In this document: positions 42,727 to 51,078 of the stretch, one piece after another
Layout of the letters: each line of letters begins with the position of its first letter
How positions within the stretch are numbered: the stretch's first letter is position 1
Origin: Thermoleophilaceae bacterium
GTDB lineage: Bacteria; Actinomycetota; Thermoleophilia; Solirubrobacterales; Thermoleophilaceae
Reading direction: 5' to 3'
NCBI GenBank assembly: GCA_036378175.1
Contig: DASUWY010000061.1
Location: 1-64,000 of the forward strand
Length of the DNA stretch: 64,000 nt
Made by a program: the position numbers and the translations under genes
Notes under the pieces: generated by a model
The model's input: only the letters and a program-made list of their open reading frames with translations
What the model was told of the DNA's origin: nothing
The model's database searches: none

Positions 42727-43584
42727 ATGCAGTTCGAGGAGATTCTCTACGAGGTCGAGGACCACGTCCTCACGATCACGCTCAACCGGCCCGACCGCCT
42801 GAACGCCTTCACCGTGACGATGGGCCAGGAGCTGATCGCGGCGTTTGATGCCGCGGATGCCGACGACGACGTGCGCGCCATCGTGGTCACGGGCGCCGGC
42901 CGCGGCTTCTGCGCGGGCGCAGACCTCGAGCGCGGCGGCAGCACGTTCGACTGGACCGAGCGCCAGGCGGCCGGCGAGGAGGTGCCGCGCGACGGCGGCG
43001 GGCGCATCTCTCTGCGCATCTTCCAGTGCGTGAAGCCGGTGATCGCCGCGATCAACGGCCCGGCCGTGGGCGTGGGCATCACGATGACGCTGCCGATGGA
43101 CGTGCGGCTCGCCGCCGAGGGGGCGAAGATCGGCTTCGTGTTCGCGCGCCGCGGCATCGTGCCGGAGGCGTGCTCGAGCTGGTTCCTGCCGCGGATCGTC
43201 GGGATCTCGCAGGCGATGGAGTGGGTGGCCACGGGACGCGTGTTCGACTCATCCGAGGCGCTTCGCGGCGGGCTGGTGCGAAGCGTTCACGCTCCGGACG
43301 ACGTGCTCGGGGCGGCCCGCGACCTCGCGAACGAGATCGCCGGCAACGCGGCGCCCGTGTCGGTGGCTCTGGCCCGGCGGATGATGTGGACGATGCTCGG
43401 CGCGCCGCACCCGATGGACGGGCACCGCGCCGACTCACGCGCGATGTTCGCCCGCGGCCGCTCAGCCGACGCGCGCGAGGGCGTGACCTCGTTCCTCGAG
43501 AAGCGCCCGGCTGAGTTCAGCGATCGGGTGAGCGACGGTCTGCCGGACATCATGCCGTGGGTCGAGGAGCCGCAGTTCTCCTGA
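42727..43584 (+). CDS. Enoyl-CoA hydratase/isomerase family protein
   Basis: Crotonase-fold enzyme of 285 aa: NRPDRLNAFTVTMGQEL, TGAGRGFCAGADLERGG (oxyanion-hole loop), INGPAVGVGITMTLPMDVRL and FVFARRGIVPEACSSWFLPR. The Glu in GIVPEACS occupies the catalytic position of hydratases. ATG 42727 follows AAGGAGC. Likely acts in fatty-acid or aromatic acyl-CoA breakdown; the exact reaction is not evident. Confidence 0.85.
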   Translation: MQFEEILYEVEDHVLTITLNRPDRLNAFTVTMGQELIAAFDAADADDDVRAIVVTGAGRGFCAGADLERGGSTFDWTERQAAGEEVPRDGGGRISLRIFQCVKPVIAAINGPAVGVGITMTLPMDVRLAAEGAKIGFVFARRGIVPEACSSWFLPRIVGISQAMEWVATGRVFDSSEALRGGLVRSVHAPDDVLGAARDLANEIAGNAAPVSVALARRMMWTMLGAPHPMDGHRADSRAMFARGRSADAREGVTSFLEKRPAEFSDRVSDGLPDIMPWVEEPQFS

Positions 43585-43587
43585 GCG

Positions 43588-44925
43588 CTACGCCCCGCCC
43601 AGGAAGCGCATGAACACATTGGGCACCGCTCCGCCGCCACCCCCGGCGGCACCGGCGCCCGCGCTGGTGGTGAACGCGACGTAGTTGCCGTGCGCGCTCG
43701 TGGCCGGGTCCACGCTCGGCGTGGAGAAGGCGTCGCTCGACGGCGGCCGCGACTCGCGGGACACGTTGCCGTAGCCCCGGCTCAGGGAGAAGTTCCACAG
43801 GAACACGTCGCGCACGTGGCCGTTCGGATCGGTGCCGACGAAGCTGCCCTTGGGCCGCAGGTTGGTTGCCGCCGAGTCGAACAGGATGAACTGCCCGGCG
43901 CTCGAGATCACCGGGTCGTTGCTCGGCCCGTTGCCCTGCGCGTGCGCGCCGTAGGAGAAGCTGGCCATCTCCATGCGGTCGTGCGTGGGAGCGTGGCGGC
44001 TCATGGTGCGGCGGAAGACGTCGCTTGTGGCGCCGTTGCGGTCGGCTGAAACGCCCCTGCAGAGCCCCCGGCAGAGGTTCGTGGCGGCCGACTCGAACGC
44101 GATGTACTCGCCGTTGGCGTTCACCGACGGGTGCGCGCTCGGGCCGTTGCCCGCGCCGCCCAGCCCGGCGCTCACGAGCCGCTCGGGGCCGTGCTTGCGC
44201 AGGCCGTGCCTACCCCGCCCGAAGCGCTGGTACCAGATCTGGCCGGCCCTGACGTAGGTCACGCCGCGGCCGTCGGTCTCCTGGTCCGGCTGGTCACCCT
44301 GCGCGATGGCGAGCGGCTTGCCGCTGTCCACCTTTGCCACGAACACGGTGCCGCCCGCGGCAAAGGTCACGAAGCGGCAGGCGCCGTCGATCGTCGGGTG
44401 CACCGCATCGGTGGCGCCGGGCGCGACCACGTGAGTGGTGCCGTGCGCGAGGTTGCGCACGTAGACGTCGGAGTCCGGGCTCGCGTCGCGCGGATCGAGG
44501 TTCGTCGCGTTCGACTGGAAGGCCACGCAGTGCGGGCTGCGGCCGTTGGTGCCGTCCACGGACGGGCTCGAGCTGCTGCCGTTCGCCTGCGCCCCGCCGC
44601 TCGCCACGCTCACGCGCTCGATCGAGCCACCCATCCCGTTGCGGTGGAGCACGAAGACGTCGGTCACGCCGTTGCTGTCCCCGCCCACCAGGTTCGACGC
44701 CGCGCTCGTGAAGGCGTAGAGGGACGCCGTGCGTCCATCCTGGCTGAACGCGCCACCGGTGCTGGGACCGTTCGCGTTGCGGCTGATCAGCGCGGTGACG
44801 CGGGTGCCGTGCACGCCCGCGCGCGCGTCGGCGGCGAGGCATGTGATCGCAAGCAGAGTGGTGAGCCCAAGCAGGCTGAATGCACGCAGGTTGCACGCAG
44901 CGCCAGCAGCGGTACGTTTCTGCAC
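43588..44925 (-). CDS. Secreted beta-propeller (TolB/PD40-like) protein
   Basis: Protein of 445 aa with a signal peptide (FSLLGLTTLLAITCLAADARA) and no other membrane segment. At least four repeats share the core NGPS..PSV...G.YIAFESAATNL (clear copies around 90-130, 255-290 and 320-350), the pattern of TolB/WD40-like propeller blades. A Gly/Ala-rich stretch near residue 425 precedes the end. Start GTG 44925. The leader contains a c-di-AMP riboswitch, so its expression should drop or rise with cell-wall/osmotic signalling. Function unknown; carbohydrate or protein binding at the surface is possible. Confidence 0.8.
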   Translation of the reverse strand: MQKRTAAGAACNLRAFSLLGLTTLLAITCLAADARAGVHGTRVTALISRNANGPSTGGAFSQDGRTASLYAFTSAASNLVGGDSNGVTDVFVLHRNGMGGSIERVSVASGGAQANGSSSSPSVDGTNGRSPHCVAFQSNATNLDPRDASPDSDVYVRNLAHGTTHVVAPGATDAVHPTIDGACRFVTFAAGGTVFVAKVDSGKPLAIAQGDQPDQETDGRGVTYVRAGQIWYQRFGRGRHGLRKHGPERLVSAGLGGAGNGPSAHPSVNANGEYIAFESAATNLCRGLCRGVSADRNGATSDVFRRTMSRHAPTHDRMEMASFSYGAHAQGNGPSNDPVISSAGQFILFDSAATNLRPKGSFVGTDPNGHVRDVFLWNFSLSRGYGNVSRESRPPSSDAFSTPSVDPATSAHGNYVAFTTSAGAGAAGGGGGAVPNVFMRFLGGA

Positions 44926-44939
44926 CGGTTCGCCCCTTC

Positions 44940-45095
44940 TTTCTGACGCCTACGGGGTGAGCTGACGGGCTCGCGCGAGAAAGAACGCGCTACGCCGCGC
45001 TATGGCGTGCGATTCGCCCCAGGGACCAGGAACGACTCCGGCCCCTAAATTGGTTCCCCCGCTCCCCGCCACCTGAACGGCAGGGACTCGGCTGG
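44940..45095 (-). promoter_or_regulatory. Cyclic di-AMP riboswitch (ydaO/yuaA type)
   Basis: Reading the minus strand, the leader holds the conserved pieces of this class in order: GGGGGAACCAATTT (45060-45047), GGGGCGAATC (45020-45011), and CCCGTCAGCTCACCCC then GTAGGCGTC (44969-44945), separated by pairing segments. In actinobacteria this riboswitch typically precedes genes for secreted cell-wall hydrolases; here it precedes a secreted beta-propeller. Boundaries are approximate. Confidence 0.85.
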
Positions 45096-45107
45096 TTGTG
45101 GCACCGG

Positions 45108-45136
45108 AATAAAGCACATCCAGCGGTCGGATGTGC
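45108..45136 (-). terminator. Rho-independent terminator of the 155-aa gene
   Basis: On the minus strand GCACATCC (45136-45129) pairs with GGATGTGC (45121-45114), 7-base loop, followed directly by TTTATT. It lies just downstream of the 155-aa hypothetical gene and upstream of the riboswitch, so it also insulates the riboswitch from readthrough. Confidence 0.75.
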
Positions 45137-45160
45137 CGCAGCGGGGGTATGCGTTCTGAC

Positions 45161-45628
45161 CTACTCGGCCGGCCAGTGCTCCAGGACCCATTCGGGGCCC
45201 AGCGGAGTTCGGCGGTAGGAGCGGCCGCGAATCGGCACGTAGTCGCGCGTGCGGGGGTCGAGCGGCAGGCCCGACTCGATCGGGTACCAGTCGTTGTGCT
45301 CCTTGATCAGCTGGTTGATCTCGTCGAAGCGCCACTCGTGCGCGCGCTCGCGCCAGCGGCGGGCAAACTCCTCGCGGTCGTCGCCGCACGCCTCCTTCAG
45401 CGCGCGGTGAGCACGGCCGATGCGGCGGCGCAGGTTGGCGCGCTCGGCCTCGATGTCGCGGAGGCGCTCCATGTAGCGGGGCATGACGCCCGCCGCGAGG
45501 TACGCCTCCACGCTGCGCCGCGTCTGGCGCGCGCGACGCGACAGCGGCTTGCCCTCGCGGCTCTCGTCCACGCCGCTTCTCACGATGCGGCGTTCCACCA
45601 GCGAGCGGCGGCGTTCCTCCTCTGCCAT
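45161..45628 (-). CDS. Hypothetical basic helical protein (155 aa)
   Basis: Unrecognised soluble protein. N-terminal two thirds are strongly Arg/Glu-rich and helical (MERLRDIEAERANLRRRIGR), a likely coiled coil; the C-terminal part has a tryptophan-rich region (AHEWRFDEINQLIKEHNDWY) and YVPIRGRSYRRTPLG. No signal peptide. It follows the DUF1697 gene with a 21-base gap on the same strand and ends at a strong terminator, so the two are probably co-transcribed. Confidence 0.7.
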   Translation of the reverse strand: MAEEERRRSLVERRIVRSGVDESREGKPLSRRARQTRRSVEAYLAAGVMPRYMERLRDIEAERANLRRRIGRAHRALKEACGDDREEFARRWRERAHEWRFDEINQLIKEHNDWYPIESGLPLDPRTRDYVPIRGRSYRRTPLGPEWVLEHWPAE

Positions 45629-45649
45629 GCGAAAGACGATAGCCCCGGG

Positions 45650-46195
45650 CTAGGGCCCGAAGAACTTCTCGGCCAGGAGCTCCATCGTGCCCTTCGTCCT
45701 GCGCGTGCTGGGCCCGATGAGCTTCTCGATCGCGCCGAGGTCGAGCGCGGTGTCGAGGATGCCGCCGCTGGGGAGCCAGTAGAGCTCGCGCTCGCCGAAC
45801 ACCAGCCTGTCCTGGTCGGTGGCGAGCGCGAGCACCTGCTTGCGGGCGGACGCCGAGGGCTTCCCCGGCAGGATGGACACCTGCAGCTTGCCGTCGGACG
45901 CCTCCACGTGCTTCCTGGGGAACGGCTCGTGTGCCGCGATCGCGCGCACCTCGTCCTCGCTTCGGAGGAACACGGTCACGTCGAAGCCCACCGCCTTTGA
46001 CAGCTCGCGCTCCACGCGCTCCTTCAGCTTCGCCTCAGAGCCGCGCGCCCCGCCGAACACCACGTTGCCGCTCGTGCGGAAGGTGCCCACGTCCTCGAAG
46101 CCCATGTCGGTGAAGTGCGCGCGCAGCTCCGCGCTCGAGATCTTCCGGGTGCGACCGAGGTTGACCCCGCGCAGAAAGGCGGCGTAGCGAGCCAT
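45650..46195 (-). CDS. DUF1697 family protein
   Basis: Protein of 181 aa with the complete DUF1697 pattern: MARYAAFLRGVNLGRTRKIS, LRAHFTDMGFEDVGTFRTSG, NVVFGG, and the C-terminal TKGTMELLAEKF. The family is widespread and uncharacterised. ATG 46195 leaves only 19 bases to the divergent membrane-protein start at 46215. Confidence 0.88.
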   Translation of the reverse strand: MARYAAFLRGVNLGRTRKISSAELRAHFTDMGFEDVGTFRTSGNVVFGGARGSEAKLKERVERELSKAVGFDVTVFLRSEDEVRAIAAHEPFPRKHVEASDGKLQVSILPGKPSASARKQVLALATDQDRLVFGERELYWLPSGGILDTALDLGAIEKLIGPSTRRTKGTMELLAEKFFGP

Positions 46196-46214
46196 GCCCT
46201 TAGCCTACGCGCCA

Positions 46215-46868
46215 ATGGCCCTCTCACTGGCGGCGCGCACCGCGCCCACGCTCCAGGCGGAGCGGCTCGTGCGCGACCCGTCGCTCTTCAGGTGGTACGC
46301 CGTCGCGCTGCTCGCGCTCGTGATCTACGCGTACGCGAACGAGGTGGAGCGCGGCCGCTTCGACATCATCGCCGCCGGCTTCGCGATCTGGCTTGCGGAC
46401 TGGTTCAACGAAATCGTGAACGCGCTCGTGCTCCACGCGAGCGATACCGCCCCGCTCTGGGCCACCACCGGACCCACGGCCTACCAGTTCCTCATCGGGC
46501 TCAACGTCGAGATCACGTTCATGTTCGCGCTGGCCGGGATCGTCTACGTGAAGCTGCTCCCGGCTGACCGGCACGCGCGCATTCTCGGGATGCCCAACCG
46601 CTTCGCGGTCGCGCTCGGGCTCTCGCTCGTGAGCGTGGCGGTCGAGCTCTTCCTTCACGCCAGCGGCACCTTCCACTGGCACTGGTGGTGGTGGAACGTG
46701 GCGTCGTGGCCGGTGATCGTGATCTTCGGCTACCTCTGGTTCTACCTGTTCGCGGCGTGGGTCTACGACGCCCCCACCTCACGCGCCCGCTGGACGCGCG
46801 TGGGCGGACTGGCGATGATCGACCTCGTGATGGGGCTCGTGTTCGGAGTCGCGCTCGGATGGTTGTAG
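46215..46868 (+). CDS. Multi-pass membrane protein (217 aa)
   Basis: About five to six hydrophobic helices: WYAVALLALVIYAYA, IIAAGFAIWLADWFNEIVNAL, LNVEITFMFALAGIVYV, ALGLSLVSVAVELFLHA and PVIVIFGYLWFYLFAAWVY. Trp/His-rich loop TFHWHWWWWN is striking. I do not recognise the family. ATG 46215 is preferred; ATG 46194 would overlap the divergent DUF1697 start. Confidence 0.72.
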   Translation: MALSLAARTAPTLQAERLVRDPSLFRWYAVALLALVIYAYANEVERGRFDIIAAGFAIWLADWFNEIVNALVLHASDTAPLWATTGPTAYQFLIGLNVEITFMFALAGIVYVKLLPADRHARILGMPNRFAVALGLSLVSVAVELFLHASGTFHWHWWWWNVASWPVIVIFGYLWFYLFAAWVYDAPTSRARWTRVGGLAMIDLVMGLVFGVALGWL

Positions 46869-46905
46869 AGGAGGTCGTGGACGCCACCCGCGGCAGGGCG
46901 CGCTA

Positions 46906-47550
46906 CTAGTGCCCCGTTGAGGAGAAGTGCATGTAGTCCTTGGTGTTCCCGGCCCAGGATCCGCCCCAGCCCCAGCCGATTGAGCGGAACGCCCTGATCA
47001 CCCTGGCGGTGACCATCCCCGGCCGGTGCTTCGAGCGGTTGAAGTAGGGCCTCGTGCCGGGATCGCGCGACTGGCCGCAGCCCACGTACGGGTTCTCCCG
47101 CGGGTTGATGTCCACCGCCAGGCCGTACGCGTGCATCGACCACGAGCCGGTGCCGTTCCCTCCCACGCACGGTGACGGCACCGCCTGGCGGCAGTCAAAG
47201 GAGCCGGTCACGTCGTTGTCTTTCGGGATCGTGCTGTTCGGCCCGTACATCTGGACGAGCCGCATGTGCCGGATCGGGAAGTGCAGCAGGTAGAGCTTGT
47301 GGAACACCTTCGCGAGCCCTGGCGCGGCGCTCGCGTTCACCACGAGCTGGCCGGTGTGGGTGTGGTGGTCGAAGCCGCGCGTTGTGACGGTGAGCACGCG
47401 TAGCTGAGAGAGCCTCACGGGACAGTTGGAGTGGTAGAAGCCGTGCTTCTTCATCTCCGTCCGCACCGATGGCGGCACGGGCTTGATCGACGAGTGGAAG
47501 GCGGTGGACGGCACCGCCAGGGCGAGCGCAAGCGCAAGGACGCGAAGCAC
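46906..47550 (-). CDS. Secreted M15-type (D-Ala-D-Ala carboxypeptidase/VanY-like) peptidase
   Basis: Protein of 214 aa: short signal peptide (MLRVLALALALAVPSTAF) and an M15_4-type zinc peptidase domain with metal/catalytic motifs SMHAYGLAVDINP (His and Asp ligands) and DYMHFS (third His). Extra Cys pair FDCRQAVPSPC may form a disulfide. It would trim peptidoglycan cross-links. GTG 47550 gives the signal peptide start; the longer frame upstream is not conserved. Confidence 0.82.
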   Translation of the reverse strand: MLRVLALALALAVPSTAFHSSIKPVPPSVRTEMKKHGFYHSNCPVRLSQLRVLTVTTRGFDHHTHTGQLVVNASAAPGLAKVFHKLYLLHFPIRHMRLVQMYGPNSTIPKDNDVTGSFDCRQAVPSPCVGGNGTGSWSMHAYGLAVDINPRENPYVGCGQSRDPGTRPYFNRSKHRPGMVTARVIRAFRSIGWGWGGSWAGNTKDYMHFSSTGH

Positions 47551-47688
47551 GGCATCACATTGTTGCGCGCTGGCGGCGGACCACGGACTCAACCACCAGG
47601 CTCGTGCGCCGCACCGCCTCGCCGTACGCGCGCCGCAGCGGCTTCAGCGGCAGCGGATTGCGCAGCGCGCCATGGCGGAGGAGCTAGC

Positions 47689-47913
47689 TCACTGGTTCCA
47701 CTTGTCGGCGGTCTTCTTGCCGTGCCCGGCGTTCTTCTTGCGCTCGTCGCGCACCTCCTGCGGGCGCCCATGCTCGATGAGCGACTCCTCGTCGCCCTCG
47801 ATGGAGGAGCCGCCCCCGCTCTCGGGCGGTGGCGTCCTCTCAGACGCCTCCTTCGCCTTGCGCTTCTTCTCCTCTACCGCCTCTTCGAACTGCTCGAGTT
47901 GTCGATCGTCCAT
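47689..47913 (-). CDS. Small acidic/basic hydrophilic protein (74 aa)
   Basis: Charged, probably disordered protein: EQFEEAVEEKKRKAKEASER, a Gly/Ser linker, and ERKKNAGHGKKTADKWNQ. No known family. ATG 47913 lies 7 bases below a CCGGGTAGCCG motif, as seen before two other small genes, so stress-sigma control is possible. Confidence 0.6.
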   Translation of the reverse strand: MDDRQLEQFEEAVEEKKRKAKEASERTPPPESGGGSSIEGDEESLIEHGRPQEVRDERKKNAGHGKKTADKWNQ

Positions 47914-47920
47914 GGCGGCG

Positions 47921-47931
47921 CGGCTACCCGG
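47921..47931 (-). promoter_or_regulatory. GGGTA-type -10 element before 74-aa protein
   Basis: Minus-strand CCGGGTAGCCG, identical to 29455-29465. The start codon follows 11 bases after GGGTA, so the mRNA would be nearly leaderless. No clear -35. Confidence 0.4.
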
Positions 47932-47981
47932 ATCGCCTGGGGCGCATGCGGGAGATGTAGGCTGGCCGCCGGAGGAGGGCA

Positions 47982-48359
47982 ATGGCAGTCGACCTGGTCA
48001 TCGACGTCGAGAACACCCCCGGAGCGCTGGCGGCGGTGGCCGCCGCGATCAGCGACGCAGGCGTGAACATCGCCGCGGCCACATGCGTGGGCGCGGGCGA
48101 CCGCGCCGAGCTGCACATCCTCGTGAAGCACGCGGAAGCGGTGAGGCACGCGCTGTCGATCTCGCATTCGGTCACCGTCACGCGCGAGCGCGAGGTGGTG
48201 GTGGTGGACGTGGAGGACCGGCCGGGCGTGCTCGCGGACCTCACGCGCAAGATCGCGAAGGCGGGCGTGGACCTCGACCTCGTCTACATCGCCACGCGCA
48301 ACCGCGTGGTGTTCGGCGCGCACGACCTCGACGCGCTGCGCACCGCGCTCGAGTCCTAG
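47982..48359 (+). CDS. Double ACT-domain protein
   Basis: Protein of 125 aa consisting of two ACT domains: VIDVENTPGALAAVAAAISD and VVDVEDRPGVLADLTRKIAK. Such stand-alone proteins bind amino acids and act as small allosteric regulators or partners of biosynthetic enzymes. GGAGGAGGG precedes ATG 47982. Ligand unknown. Confidence 0.85.
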   Translation: MAVDLVIDVENTPGALAAVAAAISDAGVNIAAATCVGAGDRAELHILVKHAEAVRHALSISHSVTVTREREVVVVDVEDRPGVLADLTRKIAKAGVDLDLVYIATRNRVVFGAHDLDALRTALES

Positions 48360-48361
48360 GG

Positions 48362-49249
48362 CTACGTGAGCACGGCGGACTCGTACGCGGGCGTGCCCGC
48401 CGCGCTCGGGTCGAACAGCTCCCAGCTCTCCATCCACCGGTGGGTGCGCTCGAACATCTCGCGCGTGTAGGGCTCGAACACGATCCGCTCGCCAGGCCCG
48501 AAGCGGCGGACGTCAACCACCTCGGCGAAGTCGTCCGGCATCTCGCGGGTCCAGTAGTGCTTGTACGGCTCGGGCTCGAGGTCCAGCTCGGCCTGAGCAC
48601 GGCGCAGCGCCCTGAAGTAACGCTCGAGGTCCTCCGTGTCCGCCTCGGACGCAACCAGGAAGCCCATGATGAAGGTGCTGTCCGCGAGCTTCCGGAAGCC
48701 CTGCTGCTCGAGGATGTAGTACTGCGCGCCGAACACGTTCGCAGCCTCGATCACGCGCTTCTGCATCTGGCGCACGCGGTCGAACGGCAGGCCGACGAAG
48801 TCGAGCGCGATCTGGTCGCGGTCGAGGAACGGCTCGAGCGCCTGGATCGCCGAGTAGTGGCTGCCCGAGTGATAACCCACGCCGACCTTCACGCCTGCGA
48901 GGTCCTCCGGGCGCTGATACGGGGACTCCGGCGCCACGAAGATCCCCGACTCGCAGATGGAGTACGCCTTGCCCCACATCTTCCCGTGCTGTGAAGAGGC
49001 CGCCGCGTTCACGGCCCAGTGGCAGGCAGCGGACACGTCGCACGAACGTCCCTTCGCCATGTCCTCGAACGCGCCGCTGCGAACGGCAAGGGGCGCGGAG
49101 TCGCCGCGCCCCACGGACGGCGCGGTCGATCCGCTGGAGAAGCCCGTTACCTCGAACTCGTAATCCAGGCCCTCGTCACGGAAGAACCCCAGTTCCTCGG
49201 CGACCCACTCCTGAAGACGGACGTGCGGCTGGATGCGGAATTTGGCCAT
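48362..49249 (-). CDS. Cytoplasmic NMT1/substrate-binding-like protein
   Basis: Protein of 295 aa with the periplasmic-binding fold of NMT1/TauA-like proteins: EWVAEELGFFRDEGLDYEFE, HWAVNAAA, ICESGIFVAPESPYQRPEDL, AGVKVGVGYHSGSHYSAIQA. It has no signal peptide or lipobox and no transporter genes beside it, so it may be an enzyme or sensor rather than a transport protein. GGGAGGAGAAGG precedes ATG 49249. Convergent with the ACT gene. Confidence 0.75.
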   Translation of the reverse strand: MAKFRIQPHVRLQEWVAEELGFFRDEGLDYEFEVTGFSSGSTAPSVGRGDSAPLAVRSGAFEDMAKGRSCDVSAACHWAVNAAASSQHGKMWGKAYSICESGIFVAPESPYQRPEDLAGVKVGVGYHSGSHYSAIQALEPFLDRDQIALDFVGLPFDRVRQMQKRVIEAANVFGAQYYILEQQGFRKLADSTFIMGFLVASEADTEDLERYFRALRRAQAELDLEPEPYKHYWTREMPDDFAEVVDVRRFGPGERIVFEPYTREMFERTHRWMESWELFDPSAAGTPAYESAVLT

Positions 49250-49311
49250 GACCTTCTCCTCCCGGCGTTACCTGGACACCAGGAAAGGCTACGCCGCGAC
49301 GTACGCCAGCA

Positions 49312-50967
49312 CTAGCCCAGGAGCGCGAAGCTCCAGGTCGGGCCCGCGCCCACGCCGATCCCGCTGCGCCCGTTCGGCAGAAGCGTCGAGAAAGGCGTAT
49401 GACGTTCGTTTCGCGTGCCGTCGCCGAGCTGCCCGGCCACGTTCCAGCCCCACGCCCAAATCGTCCGCTGGCCCTCGAGCGCGAGGCTGTGGGCGTCGCC
49501 CACCGCAAGAGCCCGGATGGACTTTCCGTGAAGGGCGGAGATCTTGACGGGCGTCAGGCGATTTGCCGTGCCGCCGTCGCCGACCTGGCCGTCGCCACCG
49601 GCTCCCCACGCCCACACGTCACCGGCAATGTCCCGCGCGAGCACGTGCCGGCTTGCGCTGATCTGCTGGATGTAGGTGAGGCCCGGCACCTGCACCGGCG
49701 TGAGCTTGTCGTTCACGGGCCCGAAACCGCCAGTCCCGCCGACACCGAGATTGCCTCCGTCTCCCAGGCCCCAGGCAAATACGTCGCCGGTGACCCTCAC
49801 GGCGAAGGACGAGGCCGCCGCCGCAGCGATCGATTGCACCGCGGTGAGGTTTGGCACGAGAGCCGGAGCCGAGCGGAATGTCCTCGACCCGTCCCCCAGC
49901 TGACCGCGCGAGTTGTCCCCCCACGACCACACACGGCCGTCCCGCGTGAGCACCAGGTTGAAGTCGTCTCCCGCGGCGGCCGCAACCGCATCACTGAGGC
50001 CGGCGACCTTGACCGGCTGCATGTCGAAGCCGCCCCCGGAAACGTCGCGCCCCCATTTCCACACGCTCCCGTCCGAACGCACGGCGAGCGCATGCGAGCC
50101 ACGCGCCGCTATGTCCACAATCCCCGTGAGGTTCGGTACGCGGCCAGGGCTCAATCTCGGCATGGTGGAGCCGTCGTCACCCCACGACCAGACCGTGCCG
50201 TCGGCGCTGAGGGCCACCGTCATGGCGGCGGCGCCCACGATCTTCCTGGCATCCAGCCCGGGCACCCAAACCGCCGTGTCACGCTCGGTCGTCGACCCGT
50301 CGCCAAGGGTGCCGCCGATGTTCTGGCCCCAGCCGAGGATGCTGGGCGTACCGGGAGGAGCAGGCGGCGGCGGCTCCAGGTGGCCCGGGTAGGCCCGGAG
50401 CGGCGGCTGGCGCTCCAGCAGAAGCTTGTCCGGCAGCTTGCCGTACGAGGGGTCGAGGTTGAGGCACTGCGCGCAGACGTCGCCGATCGGGCCGCCTCCC
50501 CACTTGGTCGGGTCGTCGCAGAGGATCAGACCGCAAATGCGGTCCTGCAACCCGTGCTCGCCGAGCTCCCTTTCCTCGAGCAGCTGCGGCCCGAAGCGGT
50601 CGAGCAGGCGGAGCGTCTCGAGCAGGGCGGGGTGCTTCGGCAAGCCGATGGCGCCGTAGGTGCCGGGGTGGTCTATCCACGCCGCCACCTCCGCGCCGTC
50701 CACGTCCACGATCGAGCTCTCGATCAGCGTGAACGTGCGAGACTCGACGTCCAGCTCGAAGATCGCGAGGGTCCACGGGTCCACATGCTCGACCTGCTTC
50801 TCGTCGAACGTGAGCACAAGACGTTGCGGCACGAACGACTCGGTCCGCGCGCCCGGCCGGCTCACCTTCACATAGCGGCCGATACTCCCGAAGGTCGCAT
50901 CCGGCAACGGATCCTCGATCTCGGTGACCCGGATCTTGAGGGGCTTGGGGCGCTTGACCTCGGCCAT
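49312..50967 (-). CDS. RCC1-repeat beta-propeller protein
   Basis: Protein of 551 aa. The C-terminal 330 residues hold six to seven RCC1-type repeats (VWSWGDDG, VWKWGRDVSG, VWSWGDNSRGQLGDGSR, VFAWGLGDGGNLGVGG, VWAWGAGGDGQVGDGG, IWAWGWNVAGQLGDGT). The first 200 residues are a mixed domain with a Cys pair (ICGLILCDD, DVCAQCLNLD). A Pro-rich linker joins the two. No signal peptide. RCC1 repeats mediate binding; the partner is unknown. Confidence 0.82.
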   Translation of the reverse strand: MAEVKRPKPLKIRVTEIEDPLPDATFGSIGRYVKVSRPGARTESFVPQRLVLTFDEKQVEHVDPWTLAIFELDVESRTFTLIESSIVDVDGAEVAAWIDHPGTYGAIGLPKHPALLETLRLLDRFGPQLLEERELGEHGLQDRICGLILCDDPTKWGGGPIGDVCAQCLNLDPSYGKLPDKLLLERQPPLRAYPGHLEPPPPAPPGTPSILGWGQNIGGTLGDGSTTERDTAVWVPGLDARKIVGAAAMTVALSADGTVWSWGDDGSTMPRLSPGRVPNLTGIVDIAARGSHALAVRSDGSVWKWGRDVSGGGFDMQPVKVAGLSDAVAAAAGDDFNLVLTRDGRVWSWGDNSRGQLGDGSRTFRSAPALVPNLTAVQSIAAAAASSFAVRVTGDVFAWGLGDGGNLGVGGTGGFGPVNDKLTPVQVPGLTYIQQISASRHVLARDIAGDVWAWGAGGDGQVGDGGTANRLTPVKISALHGKSIRALAVGDAHSLALEGQRTIWAWGWNVAGQLGDGTRNERHTPFSTLLPNGRSGIGVGAGPTWSFALLG

Positions 50968-51078
50968 GGCAGCCTCCGATCTCGTTGGCTGCGCGAGTCG
51001 GGTGCGAGCCTACTTTCGGCACCTTCCGAGAGCAACCCCGGGGAGACCGCAGGAAGGAAGCGGTGGAGCCGCGCGAGC

